Source of the DNA: Copromyces sp. CBS 386.78
Taxonomy: Eukaryota; Ascomycota; Sordariomycetes; Sordariales; Sordariaceae
DNA length: 64,000 bases
Assembly: GCA_030685235.1 (NCBI GenBank)
Contig: MU839108.1
Location: 1 to 64,000, forward strand
Direction: 5' to 3'
The translations under genes and the position numbers were made by a program. Below, in pieces: positions 1 through 11,851 of the stretch. The notes under the pieces are model-generated. The model saw nothing but the letters and a program-made list of their open reading frames with translations. It did not search any database and was not told the origin of the DNA. Each line of letters starts with the position of its first letter. Position 1 is the first letter of the stretch.

Positions 1-2579
1 AAAATATATATATAAAATCTCCTAGCTTGGGCAGAATGGTGTTTCACTGCCTCCCTCGGGCATATCCAGCTCCGCCCAAGGGAAGACTATTTTTATATTA
101 ATACATTCGTTTATATAATTATCTTCTTTTTTATTACTTCCGTATATACTCAATAATTAAATTTCCAATTTAATTAAACCCTAAAGAATCTAATCAACTC
201 CATTAATTTAAATATAATTCCCCTAATTTAGAAAATTTCTATTCTTAATTCTTTCGTCCGCGTAAAATATATAAATTTTATTTTATTTACTTCGAATTCT
301 ATCCTTTTCTTAATTACTTAACCCGAATAAATATCCTATACCGCTTAGAACGTCCAATAATTTTCTTCAATAATTTTAATTATTATAATAATATTAATAT
401 TATTAGCAAAGCCGATAGTAATTACATTTTAAATAGTAGCCAACTTACAGTATAACAAGGTAATAAAGAGAATAAAAAGGATTAGTAAGAAGGAGGAACT
501 TTATAATACGCTTATTATAATATTATAAGGTTAGGAAGTTTTATTATCGAAAAAAAGAGAACCTTTTCTTCTAATAACGAAACTATTAATTTATTAAAAG
601 ATCTATTTCGGGAATTATATTTCTTATAACGTATATAAGAATTACTTATAATTAATTCTATTAAATACACCCTTTAAATCGAAGAGTATAAAAAACGTTA
701 TAGCCTTAAATTTTTATACTATATAAACTACGTTAGTAATTATTCGGACGGCGAATTTAATTAAACAATTTATCTAGTTACTTATTTAGCCTTTTAGGAA
801 GAAGTTATATTCTTCCGCTACTTATATTAATTTTTTAATTATAAAAACTTTAAAATTTTTTCTAATATTACTTAGAAATAATATAGGCCGCTATACCCCG
901 GCTAATTTTTATTATTCGGCGCTTTTTTTAAATTTTTTAAAAATAATTATTTTTACATTCTTAAATTATTAGAGGAAATATTTAAACCGGAGGTTCGCTA
1001 CGGCGAAAACTGTTATCGCTTATTTAAACGGTTTTTTATATATTTTTAGAAATTTATTTAAGAATTAATCGATACCCAATACCTTATTAAGCGCTATCTT
1101 CGAAAAGACTTCCCGGATATCCTCTTTGGTAATTAAATTATTAATAAGTACTAAGGTATTACTATTTAATAATTAAATCCAATTTAGTAAATAGTTCATC
1201 GGAACTTCTATTTTTAAGAAGAAACGGTTAATAAAAATACTTACTTTACTACTATAATTTTCAATTTCATTCGTCCGCTCGTTTTATTTAAAGGGTAGTA
1301 ATTTTGGCGGATCTATTAAATAATAATTTTATATCTTAACTTACTTCTCTAATAATTAAAATTTATTCGGGTTTTTCGATACGCTTATAATATAGTCGTA
1401 CTATTTCGTTTTCTAAATTTTCGTAATAAATTTCTTTTTTTTTATTACCGCCTGTATAAATTTTCTTTAATTTAAAAGTATCCAATTCCTAAATTAAACC
1501 TACTATTTCCGTTGTATTTCCTTCGTTACCATTTTATACTTTAAATTCTATTAGTCTATTTATTTTCCCCAACCTTTCTTTTAATATAGGACAAATTCCT
1601 CTATAATATTAATAAATTTACCGTTAAACCTATTAAATTTTAATTCGAATTCCTTTACCGTTTTAATCCCTTTTAAAATTAATATTTTTTTTTCCACTAC
1701 TTCCCATACTTTTTCTACGTTTATTAAATTCTAATTAAACCCTTCCTCTATTTCCACTTTCCTATTTCTTTTTCCTATTTAAACTTAAATTTCTTAAAGG
1801 TAGTAGTCCGAGCCCGTTTATTTATACCGCTATATTCCCTAATATTCGGCCTCGATACCCTATAAAATTTATATATAATTAATTATCCTATTTTTCTTTC
1901 CTTTAATTGCGTTTTCGAATTTTATTAATTCCCTACGAGGGGTAATAAAGCTAAATTTCTATCATTATACCTACATAAATAATTTTACAACATTTAAGCT
2001 AATCCTATTTTTTAAATCCTAATTAAGGTAATAGAGGTTATAATCCCCTATAATTATATATTAACCGGCCGGGGGTCTCTTTTCGAAGAATTCAAGGAGG
2101 GGAAACCCTTATTAATATTCCAACGTACTTTAAAAGAAGATAGGGGAGTAAATAGAATAAACAGTTATTAATTTTCGTAAATTTTTTAATATTATTACGG
2201 CCCAATCCTTTCCAATTTAAAAATTAAATCCTTTAAATTCTACTTCTTATTTACATAAATTATTATTTTACCCTTTTTAAATAATCGATATTATAATATT
2301 TATTACCCTTCGGCCGGTAAATATCCTTATTTAAATTCCTACCCGGCTTTTAAATTACTATAATATTATAAATTTCTTCCTATTTAAATAACATTTTCCT
2401 TTTCTCGTACAATTTCCCTACATTCTAATAAAATATTTTTAATTAAATTATTAATTACTTTATAAGAAGTTTCTTTCTAATTTAACAATAAGCTAAAGGA
2501 ATATCATTTCTTTAGAAGTAACAATAGCGGCCGAAGGCGTAATAGCAATAGAATTAATACGGGTACAATTATTTACATT

Positions 2580-3000
2580 CTAAAAATAAATATAAACGTC
2601 TATCGGGTTTATACTTACGGGTTTCGGCCGAGAATTACTTCTAATTTTCTTAGAGCGGCCTTTTTTTCCTCCTTTTATAAGTAATTTCTCTAAGGTCATA
2701 ATTAAACGGGAATTAAAGGGGGCGTTAAAAATTACAACGTCCTCCTCCGGCTCTATTATCGGTTTTAATACCGGTTTAACAAATCCTTTACAAATAATAA
2801 AATTACAAAGCCTTTCAATATAATTAATAAATATTTTTACGTAAATTACTTTTATAAACGGGTACTTCTTTTTATCGAAAGCAAAATACCCCGACTTTTT
2901 ATACAACTTATAAAAAATTAAAGAATTATCTTTATTCGAAGGGTAATTCTCTTCTCCTATACGCAGCCTTTTATATTTAACCTTATTACAACAATTATAA
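2580..3000 (-). pseudogene. Possible RIP-degraded LINE ORF1 end (zinc-knuckle-like)
   Basis: On the minus strand an open stretch reads through a segment with regularly spaced Tyr residues followed by FAFDKKKYPF. This would fit a Cys/His zinc knuckle whose Cys and His codons became Tyr by RIP (TGY to TAY, CAY to TAY). Just beyond it on the minus strand (about 2470-2575) an N-V-N-N-C-T-R segment resembles the start of an endonuclease domain in Tad-like LINEs. The order ORF1 knuckle, then endonuclease, fits a minus-strand LINE. The match is by eye only and weak; it could also be another element class. Confidence 0.25.
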
Positions 3001-4439
3001 ACGTCCTCCTAATAATAAAATCTTACTATATATCTAAAATATTAATATTTAAAATATTATTAAGCGGAAATTATAATTTAAAATAATTTATATATATATA
3101 TACTACTATCCTAAAGGAAAAAGTTCTTTTAAAAGAAAATTACAACCTTTACAATTATAATTTCTATTAAAAATATTCTTTTCTCTTCCCCTTCGCGTTT
3201 TTTCTAAAATTTAACCCAAATAATCTCTACCTTTTTATTCTTCGCCCTTATTTTTTATATAACTAATTCGGGTTATTTTATATTAATATTAACCTATAGA
3301 ACTCCTTTAACTAAAATAACTATAATATTTAAAAATACAATAGCTTCTTTTCTAAAAATTATTTTAACTTAAATTTAATACTTCTAATATTAATCCCTAA
3401 TTAATTTATTAAAAATAATTACGTAATTTCCGCTCGTTATTATTTTAATAACTACGCAAACTACTTTATACAAGCTCTCCTTTAAAACGCCTTCAATAAT
3501 TTACTTTATATTATTATTCGAACGCATAGTAAATTTAGCAGTAATTTAAACCCCTTTAATAGTAAATTAACATTCGTAATTAGAAGGAATAAACTTCTTA
3601 ATAATAATAGTAAATAGGTAATAAAAGGTAGCGTTAACTTTATCCGGCGACTTTTAAATAATATTAATTTATTTTTTCAACGCTTTTTAAACATTTTTCT
3701 TTATTTCCTTTAAAATAAATTTCTTTAAATTATCAATATTCTTCCTAATAATAAATTAGGTTTCGGCGGCTTTATTTGCTTTAGGTATTTTAAACCTACT
3801 TTTCTTCGTAAAAATTTTTACGAATTCGAAAAAGAATTTTCAAACTTAACGACGGTCATCAATCGATATAGCGGCGTAATCTATAATTTTATTTACTATA
3901 ACAATAAATTTCTTTATAATTTTATTATCTTCCTCTATTTTTTCCGAAGTCTTTATAGTAAGTACGGCGTTAAGGTCGTTATATTTTAAAATACTTCCGA
4001 AGGGGTTATAAACGTTATTTTCAAACCTATTCGCATTTTTATTAATTATTATCGGTAGCGACGGCTTAACGCTATCGCTACGGTCGTCGCAGGATATCGC
4101 GGAGGGGGTAAATAACCCTCCTAAATCGATTGCCGTTGTCGGTTTTCGTTTTAGAGCACTTCCTGACCAAAAATCGGCGTTTCCGGTTTCGGCGTCGTTT
4201 TATTATATTTAGGTTAGAAATTTAAATATATTACTATTATTGTAAACCGATTAATAAAAATATATTACTATATTTCGACTATTATTATAGAAGTAGAAGA
4301 ATTAGTAGATTATTTTATTAATTATATTTATACCCTTTACAACTTACTTAATACCGTCGTTTCCGACCGCAGTTCGCAAATTTTTTTTTTTTTTAATTTA
4401 TTATTTATAAATGCTTAGCTATTAAAAGATTATTAAGTT

Positions 4440-5330
4440 CCATTTTCTACCCGTAGACGAATACTTAAACAGAATATATTAATATAAAAATAGAATAATA
4501 TTTACGAATTTTCGTTAATTAAATATAGACGAACTAAGTACGATAATTACTATTAGCGGAATTTGTAGGTAATAATATAATATCCGAAATTACGGGTATA
4601 ATTCCTTTCTTTATTAATTATAATTTTTACCCTTATATAGGTATCGAATTAATAACGGTTATACTATTAGAAAGTTTCTCACTAGTATAATAGAAAGAAT
4701 ATTTAAAGGCTAGCGAATTATTCGTTCGTTTCGAAGCTATATAGGATTATATATATACTTCTACGAAGAAAGTATAAAATAAATACGAGGCTAACGTTAA
4801 CGAAAATCGGTCTAACGCGCTAAAATACTATGCTAGGGACCTTATTATATTTAATATTATTAATTTTAATAACAGTAAATTATATGATAAATTATATTTA
4901 TAATAGGAAGGCCCTTTTAAAATAGATTAAGCGTAATCTTATAACGTTAAACTAATTTTACCCGCTAATATAAAATATTTACTAATATTTTACATTTTAA
5001 TAATAAGACCTTATTATAAAGGCTTCCCTAATTAAACCAACCTTTAAAGCAACGTACGAACTAATAAAGGTAGAATTATAATTAGGATAAATAATTACGA
5101 AGAAATAGCAGAATAAGAATTTAATAAATTTTCGAATTATTTTTAATATAGAAATAACCATTATTAATTCTATATTATAAAATAAAAATATTACAATCCT
5201 ACTGACAAACCCTTCAATAATATTAAAGGAATAAGGGATTCCATTATTGCGTTTTACCGCGATTACCTAAATACCCCTATCCCTCTAGCAATTTAGAATT
5301 AACTAGAAATTAAGGCTATACTTTAAAAAT
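4440..5330 (+). pseudogene. Ty3/gypsy-type retrotransposon relic: integrase C-terminal part and chromodomain-like tail
   Basis: One plus-strand frame, broken only by TAA/TAG, carries successive landmarks of a Ty3/gypsy integrase. They are: a TEYIN segment (compare TERVN), E*YLRIFVN (compare EQYLRIFVN), LLLAEFVGNN (compare LPLAEFAYNN), TGIIPFFINYNFYPYIG (compare TGxTPFFANYGFHPR), a KYEANVNENRS segment (compare KYADKHR), EGPFKI at about 4907, and a chromodomain-like tail ending near FYRDYLNTPIP at about 5280. The substitutions are in the RIP direction (A to V or I, G to E, Q to stop). The upstream polyprotein is not visible: the frame is lost at an uninterrupted T run near 4381-4397, so the copy looks truncated or interrupted there. 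It is non-functional. Confidence 0.75.
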
Positions 5331-5455
5331 AGAAGGCCCTAATACCCCAAATACACTATACAGCGTCGCCCGCACCCTAAATACACTATATAACGAAGGC
5401 CCTAATACCCTAAATACGCTATACGGCATTACCCGCCCTAATACCGCCCCCAAAA
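5331..5455. repeat. Degenerate three-copy minisatellite
   Basis: The 12-base motif AAATACRCTATA occurs at 5349-5360, 5379-5390 and 5412-5423, a spacing of 30 and 33 bases. The segment AAGGCCCTAATACCC also recurs at about 5333 and 5396. It lies directly after the gypsy-like chromodomain relic, so it could be a tandem array in the 3' untranslated region or LTR of that element. Confidence 0.55.
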
Positions 5456-8400
5456 TACTTTAAACGTATTATTAATTTGAAGGAATAGATTAATACTACT
5501 ATAACAGATATTATAGCTAACCGGGAGGTACGAAGATCTATAATTAAAATTGTAAACCGGGAGTTAAAACCCTTATCCGAAGAGGATATAAAGAAAATAG
5601 ACGAATTCTTCTATAAAGTATTTAGGAGATTAGCGGAAGTTTAGTAGGGAAAGCGGCCCCCAATAAGGAACGTAAAAGTACGGCTAGAAGTTAGGACCTA
5701 CTAGTAGGGAAATAACGATAACGCAGCCGCTTATTCGCGGATCGCAAACGTTTAATTACGGATCGAAGAGTTGGAAGACGGGGATTGAAGTAAGATTCTA
5801 TTATTTTATATATATATATTAAATAAATCGTTTAAAACTCTATAAACTTCTTTTATAGGGAAATAATATTATAAAATTACTTATAATAACATATAGTACT
5901 AGGTACTACATAGTCGAATTCATTAACTATTAGCCAATAGGACCGTATATACGCACGTACTAGTAGGCCTCGGTCTAAATCCTAGGTACGGCACAACTTG
6001 CCCTATATCCAAACCGCACTCCTCCCTCCTGCTACTTTCCTTCCTTGTACAACTACGTTTATCCAACCTCACCCCCAACGGTATCCTACCCTGTAATAAA
6101 GAAGTAGAAAAAGATTTCGCGTAGTACTTTTAATACTTTAAAAACCTTTAACGAAATTATAATATTACTAACCCAAAAGTATTTATTAGCAATTTCTATA
6201 GAAGGTTTAAAAAGGCTACTATCGCCGCCTACTTAAATATAAAATACCAGCTCTATATATAGTACGTAATAAAAAACGTCAATTACTATATTAAAATTAA
6301 ATAAGTTTAGCCTACTATTATTAACCCGGCCCCCAACGTTAATTATACAATTCTCCCGCCAATAACCCGGAATTTAAATAATAATCTAAAGTGGAAAATA
6401 CTACATAAGAAGAGAGACCAACTCCCTACTACAAAAAAACTAACTCAATTAATATAAAGATTATAAGAATTAATACTTTAGAAAGGAGAGTAGATCTACT
6501 ATAAAATAATTCCTATTTATAAAATAAAGACGAGGAAATCTTTATATTCTAACTATCGACTACTTAAGAGGAAATTAGAGCTAATATTAAAGTATTATAT
6601 TTTAATAAATTTTCGAAAGAGGTTAAGGGAATAAATCTAGACGTTAATCTTTTTAAGAAGGGATTACGAAGTAAAGGAAGAATGAACTTAACACGGGAAA
6701 ACGAATTTGGGATTAGAATTCGAATATATTCTTCTAAAAAGGAGTATTATTTAGTCTAAATTACTTATTTCTCTTCCCAAATCTCGAAGGAAATTCCTTC
6801 TCCTTTTATCTTTAAAGTTTAAACCTATAACTAATAGCACCTAACTAAATAATTAATTTACTCCTACTTATAATAAACTACCCTACTCTCTTAATAACCC
6901 CGTAATCCTTAATTAAAGAAAAATCGTAAAAGAATTCCCTAAATTAATAGCAGCGGTCCTAATCCACTATTATATTAAAGCGCCAGCACTGCCTAAGACG
7001 ACGACGATAATAATAACGATATCGACGAGGACCTAAAAGGCGGAATTAATATAGAGGAAGTAAATAATGCCGCTGCCGCCACCCAACTTACGCAAGTAGC
7101 GGATAATAACGAAAGTAGCGATAGTAACAATAATACCGCCCTTCTACCTCCTCCGCGTCGTCGTAATATACTAAAGTTTAATCCAGCTCGTCGATTTTAT
7201 TTAGATTCGTATAAAGGCTTTTAGAATATATAAAAAAACATAGTTTATATTAAAGACGAAGGTTATTTAAAAAGAGTATAGTAATTATTAATATAGGAGT
7301 TTAAACGTTAGATTTATAAGTATATCCCCTCCTCCCCCCTTATTTCCCCTTTATTTTTATAAAAAATAATATATCCTTTTTACTAACCTATCGTAGTATT
7401 TCTAATTTACTTTTATAAATATTACTTCTTATAAATTAACGAATTTAGTAACTACGCTATTTCAAAATATTAAAACTATAGTATTAAAGCAATTAACTAA
7501 ATTGAATTTGTTTACAAAGTTATTAAACACTTCCTTAAAAATTGTTTAATATTATTTAATTAATTATACAAACGTATTAAATCTATATATATTACTTAGA
7601 AGGATCGATATACTAATAATTTAATAATTACTAAAACTAATTTTTTAACTAAATATAAGGGGGTTAATATATTTAATTAGGTCCTTATAAAAGTAGGCTC
7701 CTACCCCTTTAAATTAATATAGTTTTAATACCGGTACGTATATAACAATTAAATTAATAAACTAGGACGAAATTTTTACGTCGGCTATAAAAAGGAATTT
7801 ATAGGGCAGTATAGCTTACTATATAAATACTTAATATTAGAATTATTATAATAGCAAGAGCAATTATATATTATTAATCTAAATAAATACTAGTAGTTAA
7901 TAGTTAACGGGAATAATAAATTAAATAATAAGCAAAAATATAATTTCGGTAATTATTCCTATCCTATATTCTACCCTATTTTATTCTACCTTTATTAACG
8001 TTTTTATAGCAATTTAAAATCTAATTATTTTGCTTAGCCGCCGAAGGCGAATTACCTTCCCCGATTTAAATATAAGGGATTATATACATAATAGGTTGGC
8101 GGTAGATATTTTAAACCCGGAAATTAATAAGCTATAAAATTTTAAAATTAAATATACCCTTTAACCTATTGCGCCTATTGACCGCAATCGGTATAATAAC
8201 GTCCGCGTATTATTTTATAATAAGGAAACTCCCTAATTAATATAATAAAATACTTAGAGGGGAAGGGGGCGCCAATTGAAATAGTTTCGTAATTATAGTA
8301 ATTGCAATAGAAGAAGTCGACGAATAGTAACGTAGGAGCTAGTGGGAAGAAAGGAAGCATCGTTTATTCGAATAGATTTTAAAATATTTTATTAGAGCCT

Positions 8401-9658
8401 TATATAGAGTATTATATTATAAAGGACGTTAATATTATAAATACCGCTAATAACGGCTCTAATTGCTATAGTACCCCCTCTTCCCCCCCTCTAATATACC
8501 CGCGGGTATTTCTAATTCTTTTACTATTACTTTTACCCTTATTATATTATTTTTAACGCGTATTAATACCCTCCTTATTTCCCCATCCCTATATTAATTA
8601 ATAATAGCCGCTAATTTAGTAATAACTATATTATAATAATTTACTAACTCTTAACAGTTTTAATCAATTTAATTATAAGGTGCTAATTTCTATTAAATAG
8701 CTACCTTAATATTAGGACGGTCCGCCACCTTTTAACTAACTATAAAAAAATAAAAAAATAATACTAATAATATAGTATAAGCGAGTTCCAACTCTTATAG
8801 TACCGCTTCTAGTACTATACTTATAGGGATTTAATAATTTAGGTAATAATATAGGGGGGGCTCTCTAGCACTCTAAGTAGTATTTATACGGCGGGTATTA
8901 GAATTAGAGTAGGCACGTATATTCTGGCTAGTACGTATAGTAAATATAGTAAATATAATAACCGGCCGTACAATTACGCTGGCAGGAACCGTATTAACCC
9001 TCTTAACAGTAGATAATTAATTGGATTAATGACTCTAAATAGCTTTACGTAAACGAGCGACGTAGATTTGGTGGTGTGCACACGGTGTGTGTGCTGGCGC
9101 GGCTGGGCGGCTGGGCGAGTGCACGTGCAAGAAAATATGGGGCAAATCTAAACCGTTACCATCTGGGGTCTAAACCGTTACCGAATGCGAGGGACCGGAT
9201 GCGGAAACGAACTAGTGGGTTGTTAGGGCCGAGGGATACCGGCACAGCCTCGGATGGACAATGGTGGGTTGGCTGCGCAACGAATATCTGTCATCCTGGG
9301 AATGGAGAAAGAGGCTGATGGACTTTATCAGCCTGAGGCAGTTGAAAAGGCTTCTCGTTGATCGATCGACACATCTGGTTCTCTGGGCTTTGCGGGGTTC
9401 TCTTTGTTGGCACGTGTTGGGGCGTTTGCCCTTTCACATGTTGGACCAATGACAAACACCCAGTTCGTCCGGAAGTGTTCACATCACCCCTTAAAGTTTG
9501 TTAGCGCGGTTCTTGTGACAGGGGTCTGCAAAAACTTCACATAAAGACAACGGGATAACCACAATCAAAACGGAAAATTGGAGAGAGTATATGAAACGGG
9601 TAAAACGCATCAGGTTAATACCAACTTTTTGCATGAGAATTGGTGGAATGTTGGTTGA

Positions 9659-10020
9659 GTTGCGAAGAGTACAATTCAATACTGGTTTGTTTGTTAGTTT
9701 GGTTCTTCGGCCATGGGTTGAGCAGGGGAGATCTGGAGCTCTCATTGGCTTCGAAAGAGAGAAATCGTCTTCCGTTTGAAGTGTCATGGGACAATTGCAA
9801 GGGTTGAAAACGCCAAAGAAGCCTCTTATGCTTTTCTCCGTCTGCTTTCCGTCTGCTCTTAAGGCCTTTGGGGACGAGAAGATATAAGAGAGCAGGCCCC
9901 AATAGTACCCATCCGTTCCAAAACCCAATGCTTTTCCATTTCCAGTGCCTCGAGAGTGGAAATTGGCGTTTTTTGTACCAGACTAACAAACAAACCAGGG
10001 TTAGATTGTACGTTGCGAAG
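9659..10020. mobile_element. MITE-like element with 35-bp inverted repeats and 9-bp target duplication
   Basis: The terminal inverted repeats are 9669-9703 and 9977-10011; 30 of 35 positions match, and four of the five differences are transitions. The 9-mer GTTGCGAAG lies directly outside both ends in the same orientation, at 9659-9667 and 10012-10020, as expected of a target-site duplication. The element body is about 343 bp and I see no transposase in it. A 9-bp duplication is typical of Mutator-like (MULE) elements, so this is probably a non-autonomous MULE derivative. It lies just inside the normal-composition DNA, about 600 bp from the RIP boundary. Confidence 0.6.
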
Positions 10021-11851
10021 TCCAGCGCTACCGAACTTTCCAGGGGGTGATGTGTACAAGGCTCAAGTAGACGAGTCCCAACCGGAATTTTCAGATCGCA
10101 CGTTTTTGAACCAGATCCCAACGGAAGCCTTTGAAGAGTTTGTGGAAGGGGTGTATTCCGCCGAATGCGGCATCAAATTGCTGCTTACTAGATGACTAGC
10201 GCAGGTCCGGAGTGTCAGCCGGAGATTTGGAGATTTGGTGCCTAGGTGTTGGAAGCTTCAATGTGAAACTGACTGAGGACATCTTTTAAGCGGGTTGAAG
10301 AGCTGATCGGCGTTTTCGGCCTTGGCTCCTCTCATTAATTCCATGTTAGCAGCAGCTAGACAGTGAGATGAATAAACTGCATTGCTGGTGTGTCCGATTG
10401 CTGGCATGTCATACCGAGTTGGTGGAAGCCCGCTCGCTGAGTCGGGACACGTTGGTTTCTGTCATGCCTATGGCTTGGTATTCTGATCAAACATGATCCG
10501 GCGGCCGACCCCGGTAGGTAGGTATACGGTGAGCTTGAAGGCGTTTGAAGTTCTGTAAGTTTCCCGGTGATTCACTGATTGCGTATGACACTGTTGTGAA
10601 GCTCGTGCGGCCGGTTGATTCTAACATCAGTTGATGGTGTGCTACGTGGAGGGCCATCACCAGATGATGTTCGAGAGAGTGGACAATGATTGAAGTGGAA
10701 AATGATCACGGGCTGCTTGGTCTTGCTTGCGACTGTGCTGTGGCGGCGTCGGTCTCATGTCGACCAACAGAGGACTTGGAAAGTGTTGTCGGTTGGGTTG
10801 GTTGAACCGTGGAATAATAAGCGTAAGTCATTGTCAACTGGAATGCCTTCCTGTCATGTACAAATAGAGGTACAAAGGTACATCACACATAAGACTTGGA
10901 TCGTGCACAAGCTACTAAATCACTAGGCCTGTTTAGTACAACCAGCTCACTGGCTAGCTCCCTTGCGATTGGACAACCTCACAACCGCATAGAGAAATCA
11001 GAGAGGCGCAGCGGACGGGATTGCAACACAACTTTTTCCACCAGGTGAAAAGGGAGATGGCCGGGGCGCATGACTACCTAGGCGAGTAGGTAGGTGTGTT
11101 AAGCTACCTACCTATGTGACGGCTGTTTATCGGAACGCACACAGGCTCGTGGCATCCTAAAAGGGCATTCCTAGCAGAAGGCGCGAAGCGAGGATTTGTG
11201 GTTTCTTTCCATCTGAGGGGCCCCTACCTACTACCCTTCCACTTGGCTGCCGCTGCGTCGTCTGCCTGTGCCTTACAGCCCTGCCGAGACGTGTGACCCT
11301 CACACTCCGTTCATCTGAACATCCACAGACTTCAATTTGGCCTTCTGAAACCCATCATAAGGTACTTTTACCAACCACTCCACGCGGCTCCGCGCTTTTG
11401 ATCCCTTTGTTCCAAGAAGCTACCCCCCGTTTGGCGCGACCGAGTTCACCCAACGACGACGGCGACTTGTCCAAGGTCGTCACAGACTAGGAGCCTTTGT
11501 ATCGACGCCCGTTATCCCAATCAAGTTGGACCACGCTTTCATTGTTATCATTGCGCGATCTGTCGAGCAATCGCTTTATCTACTTGAAAGAAAAACTGCC
11601 AACGACGGGCTCTTTATCATCTCAACTAAACCGCTTGCCGGATGCGTAAAGGGAGGGCGACAGGGAGCCGTTGCGTTGAAGCAAACCCGGATGTCAAGAA
11701 GGCCATAAAGTCCCGCCAGTCCTCCCACGAGATGTGCGGCATGGCACGGAACACAGACACGAGTTCCCCTCGTCCTCTAACAGCCAAGCTACGAAGGATC
11801 TTTTCGTTCACTCATTCAGGCAACCCATCAGCACTACCTATATCAGACCAG
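10021..11851. other. Intergenic DNA upstream of the adenosine deaminase gene
   Basis: Only short, mutually overlapping open frames without recognisable domains are present. The visible structure is a (GTAG)n/(CTAC)n motif family, including an 8-bp inverted pair at 11086-11093 and 11104-11111. In-frame ATGs at 11642, 11732 and 11741 could make the downstream protein longer, so the last 200 bp may be coding. Confidence 0.5.

Larger units (their letters stand above)
1..9050. repeat. RIP-mutated AT-rich transposon graveyard (left flank)
   Basis: The stretch is dominated by A and T, with TpA everywhere. Long lines contain no CpA or TpG at all, yet CpG persists. This is the pattern expected when RIP converts CpA to TpA in duplicated DNA of Neurospora-like fungi. 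Reading frames are interrupted almost only by TAA and TAG. A Ty3/gypsy integrase relic is readable at about 4440-5330 and a possible LINE relic on the minus strand at about 1900-4000. I could not classify 1-1900 or 5.5-9.0 kb, although long frames broken only by TAA/TAG occur there (for example about 680-1140). The change to normal composition is sharp, between about 8900 and 9070. No functional gene is supported here. Confidence 0.9.

Noticed and set aside
1..9050. Centromere or telomere-proximal sequence
   Set aside because: AT-rich RIP DNA is also common at dispersed repeats; there is no TTAGGG array and no way to place it on the chromosome from sequence alone.
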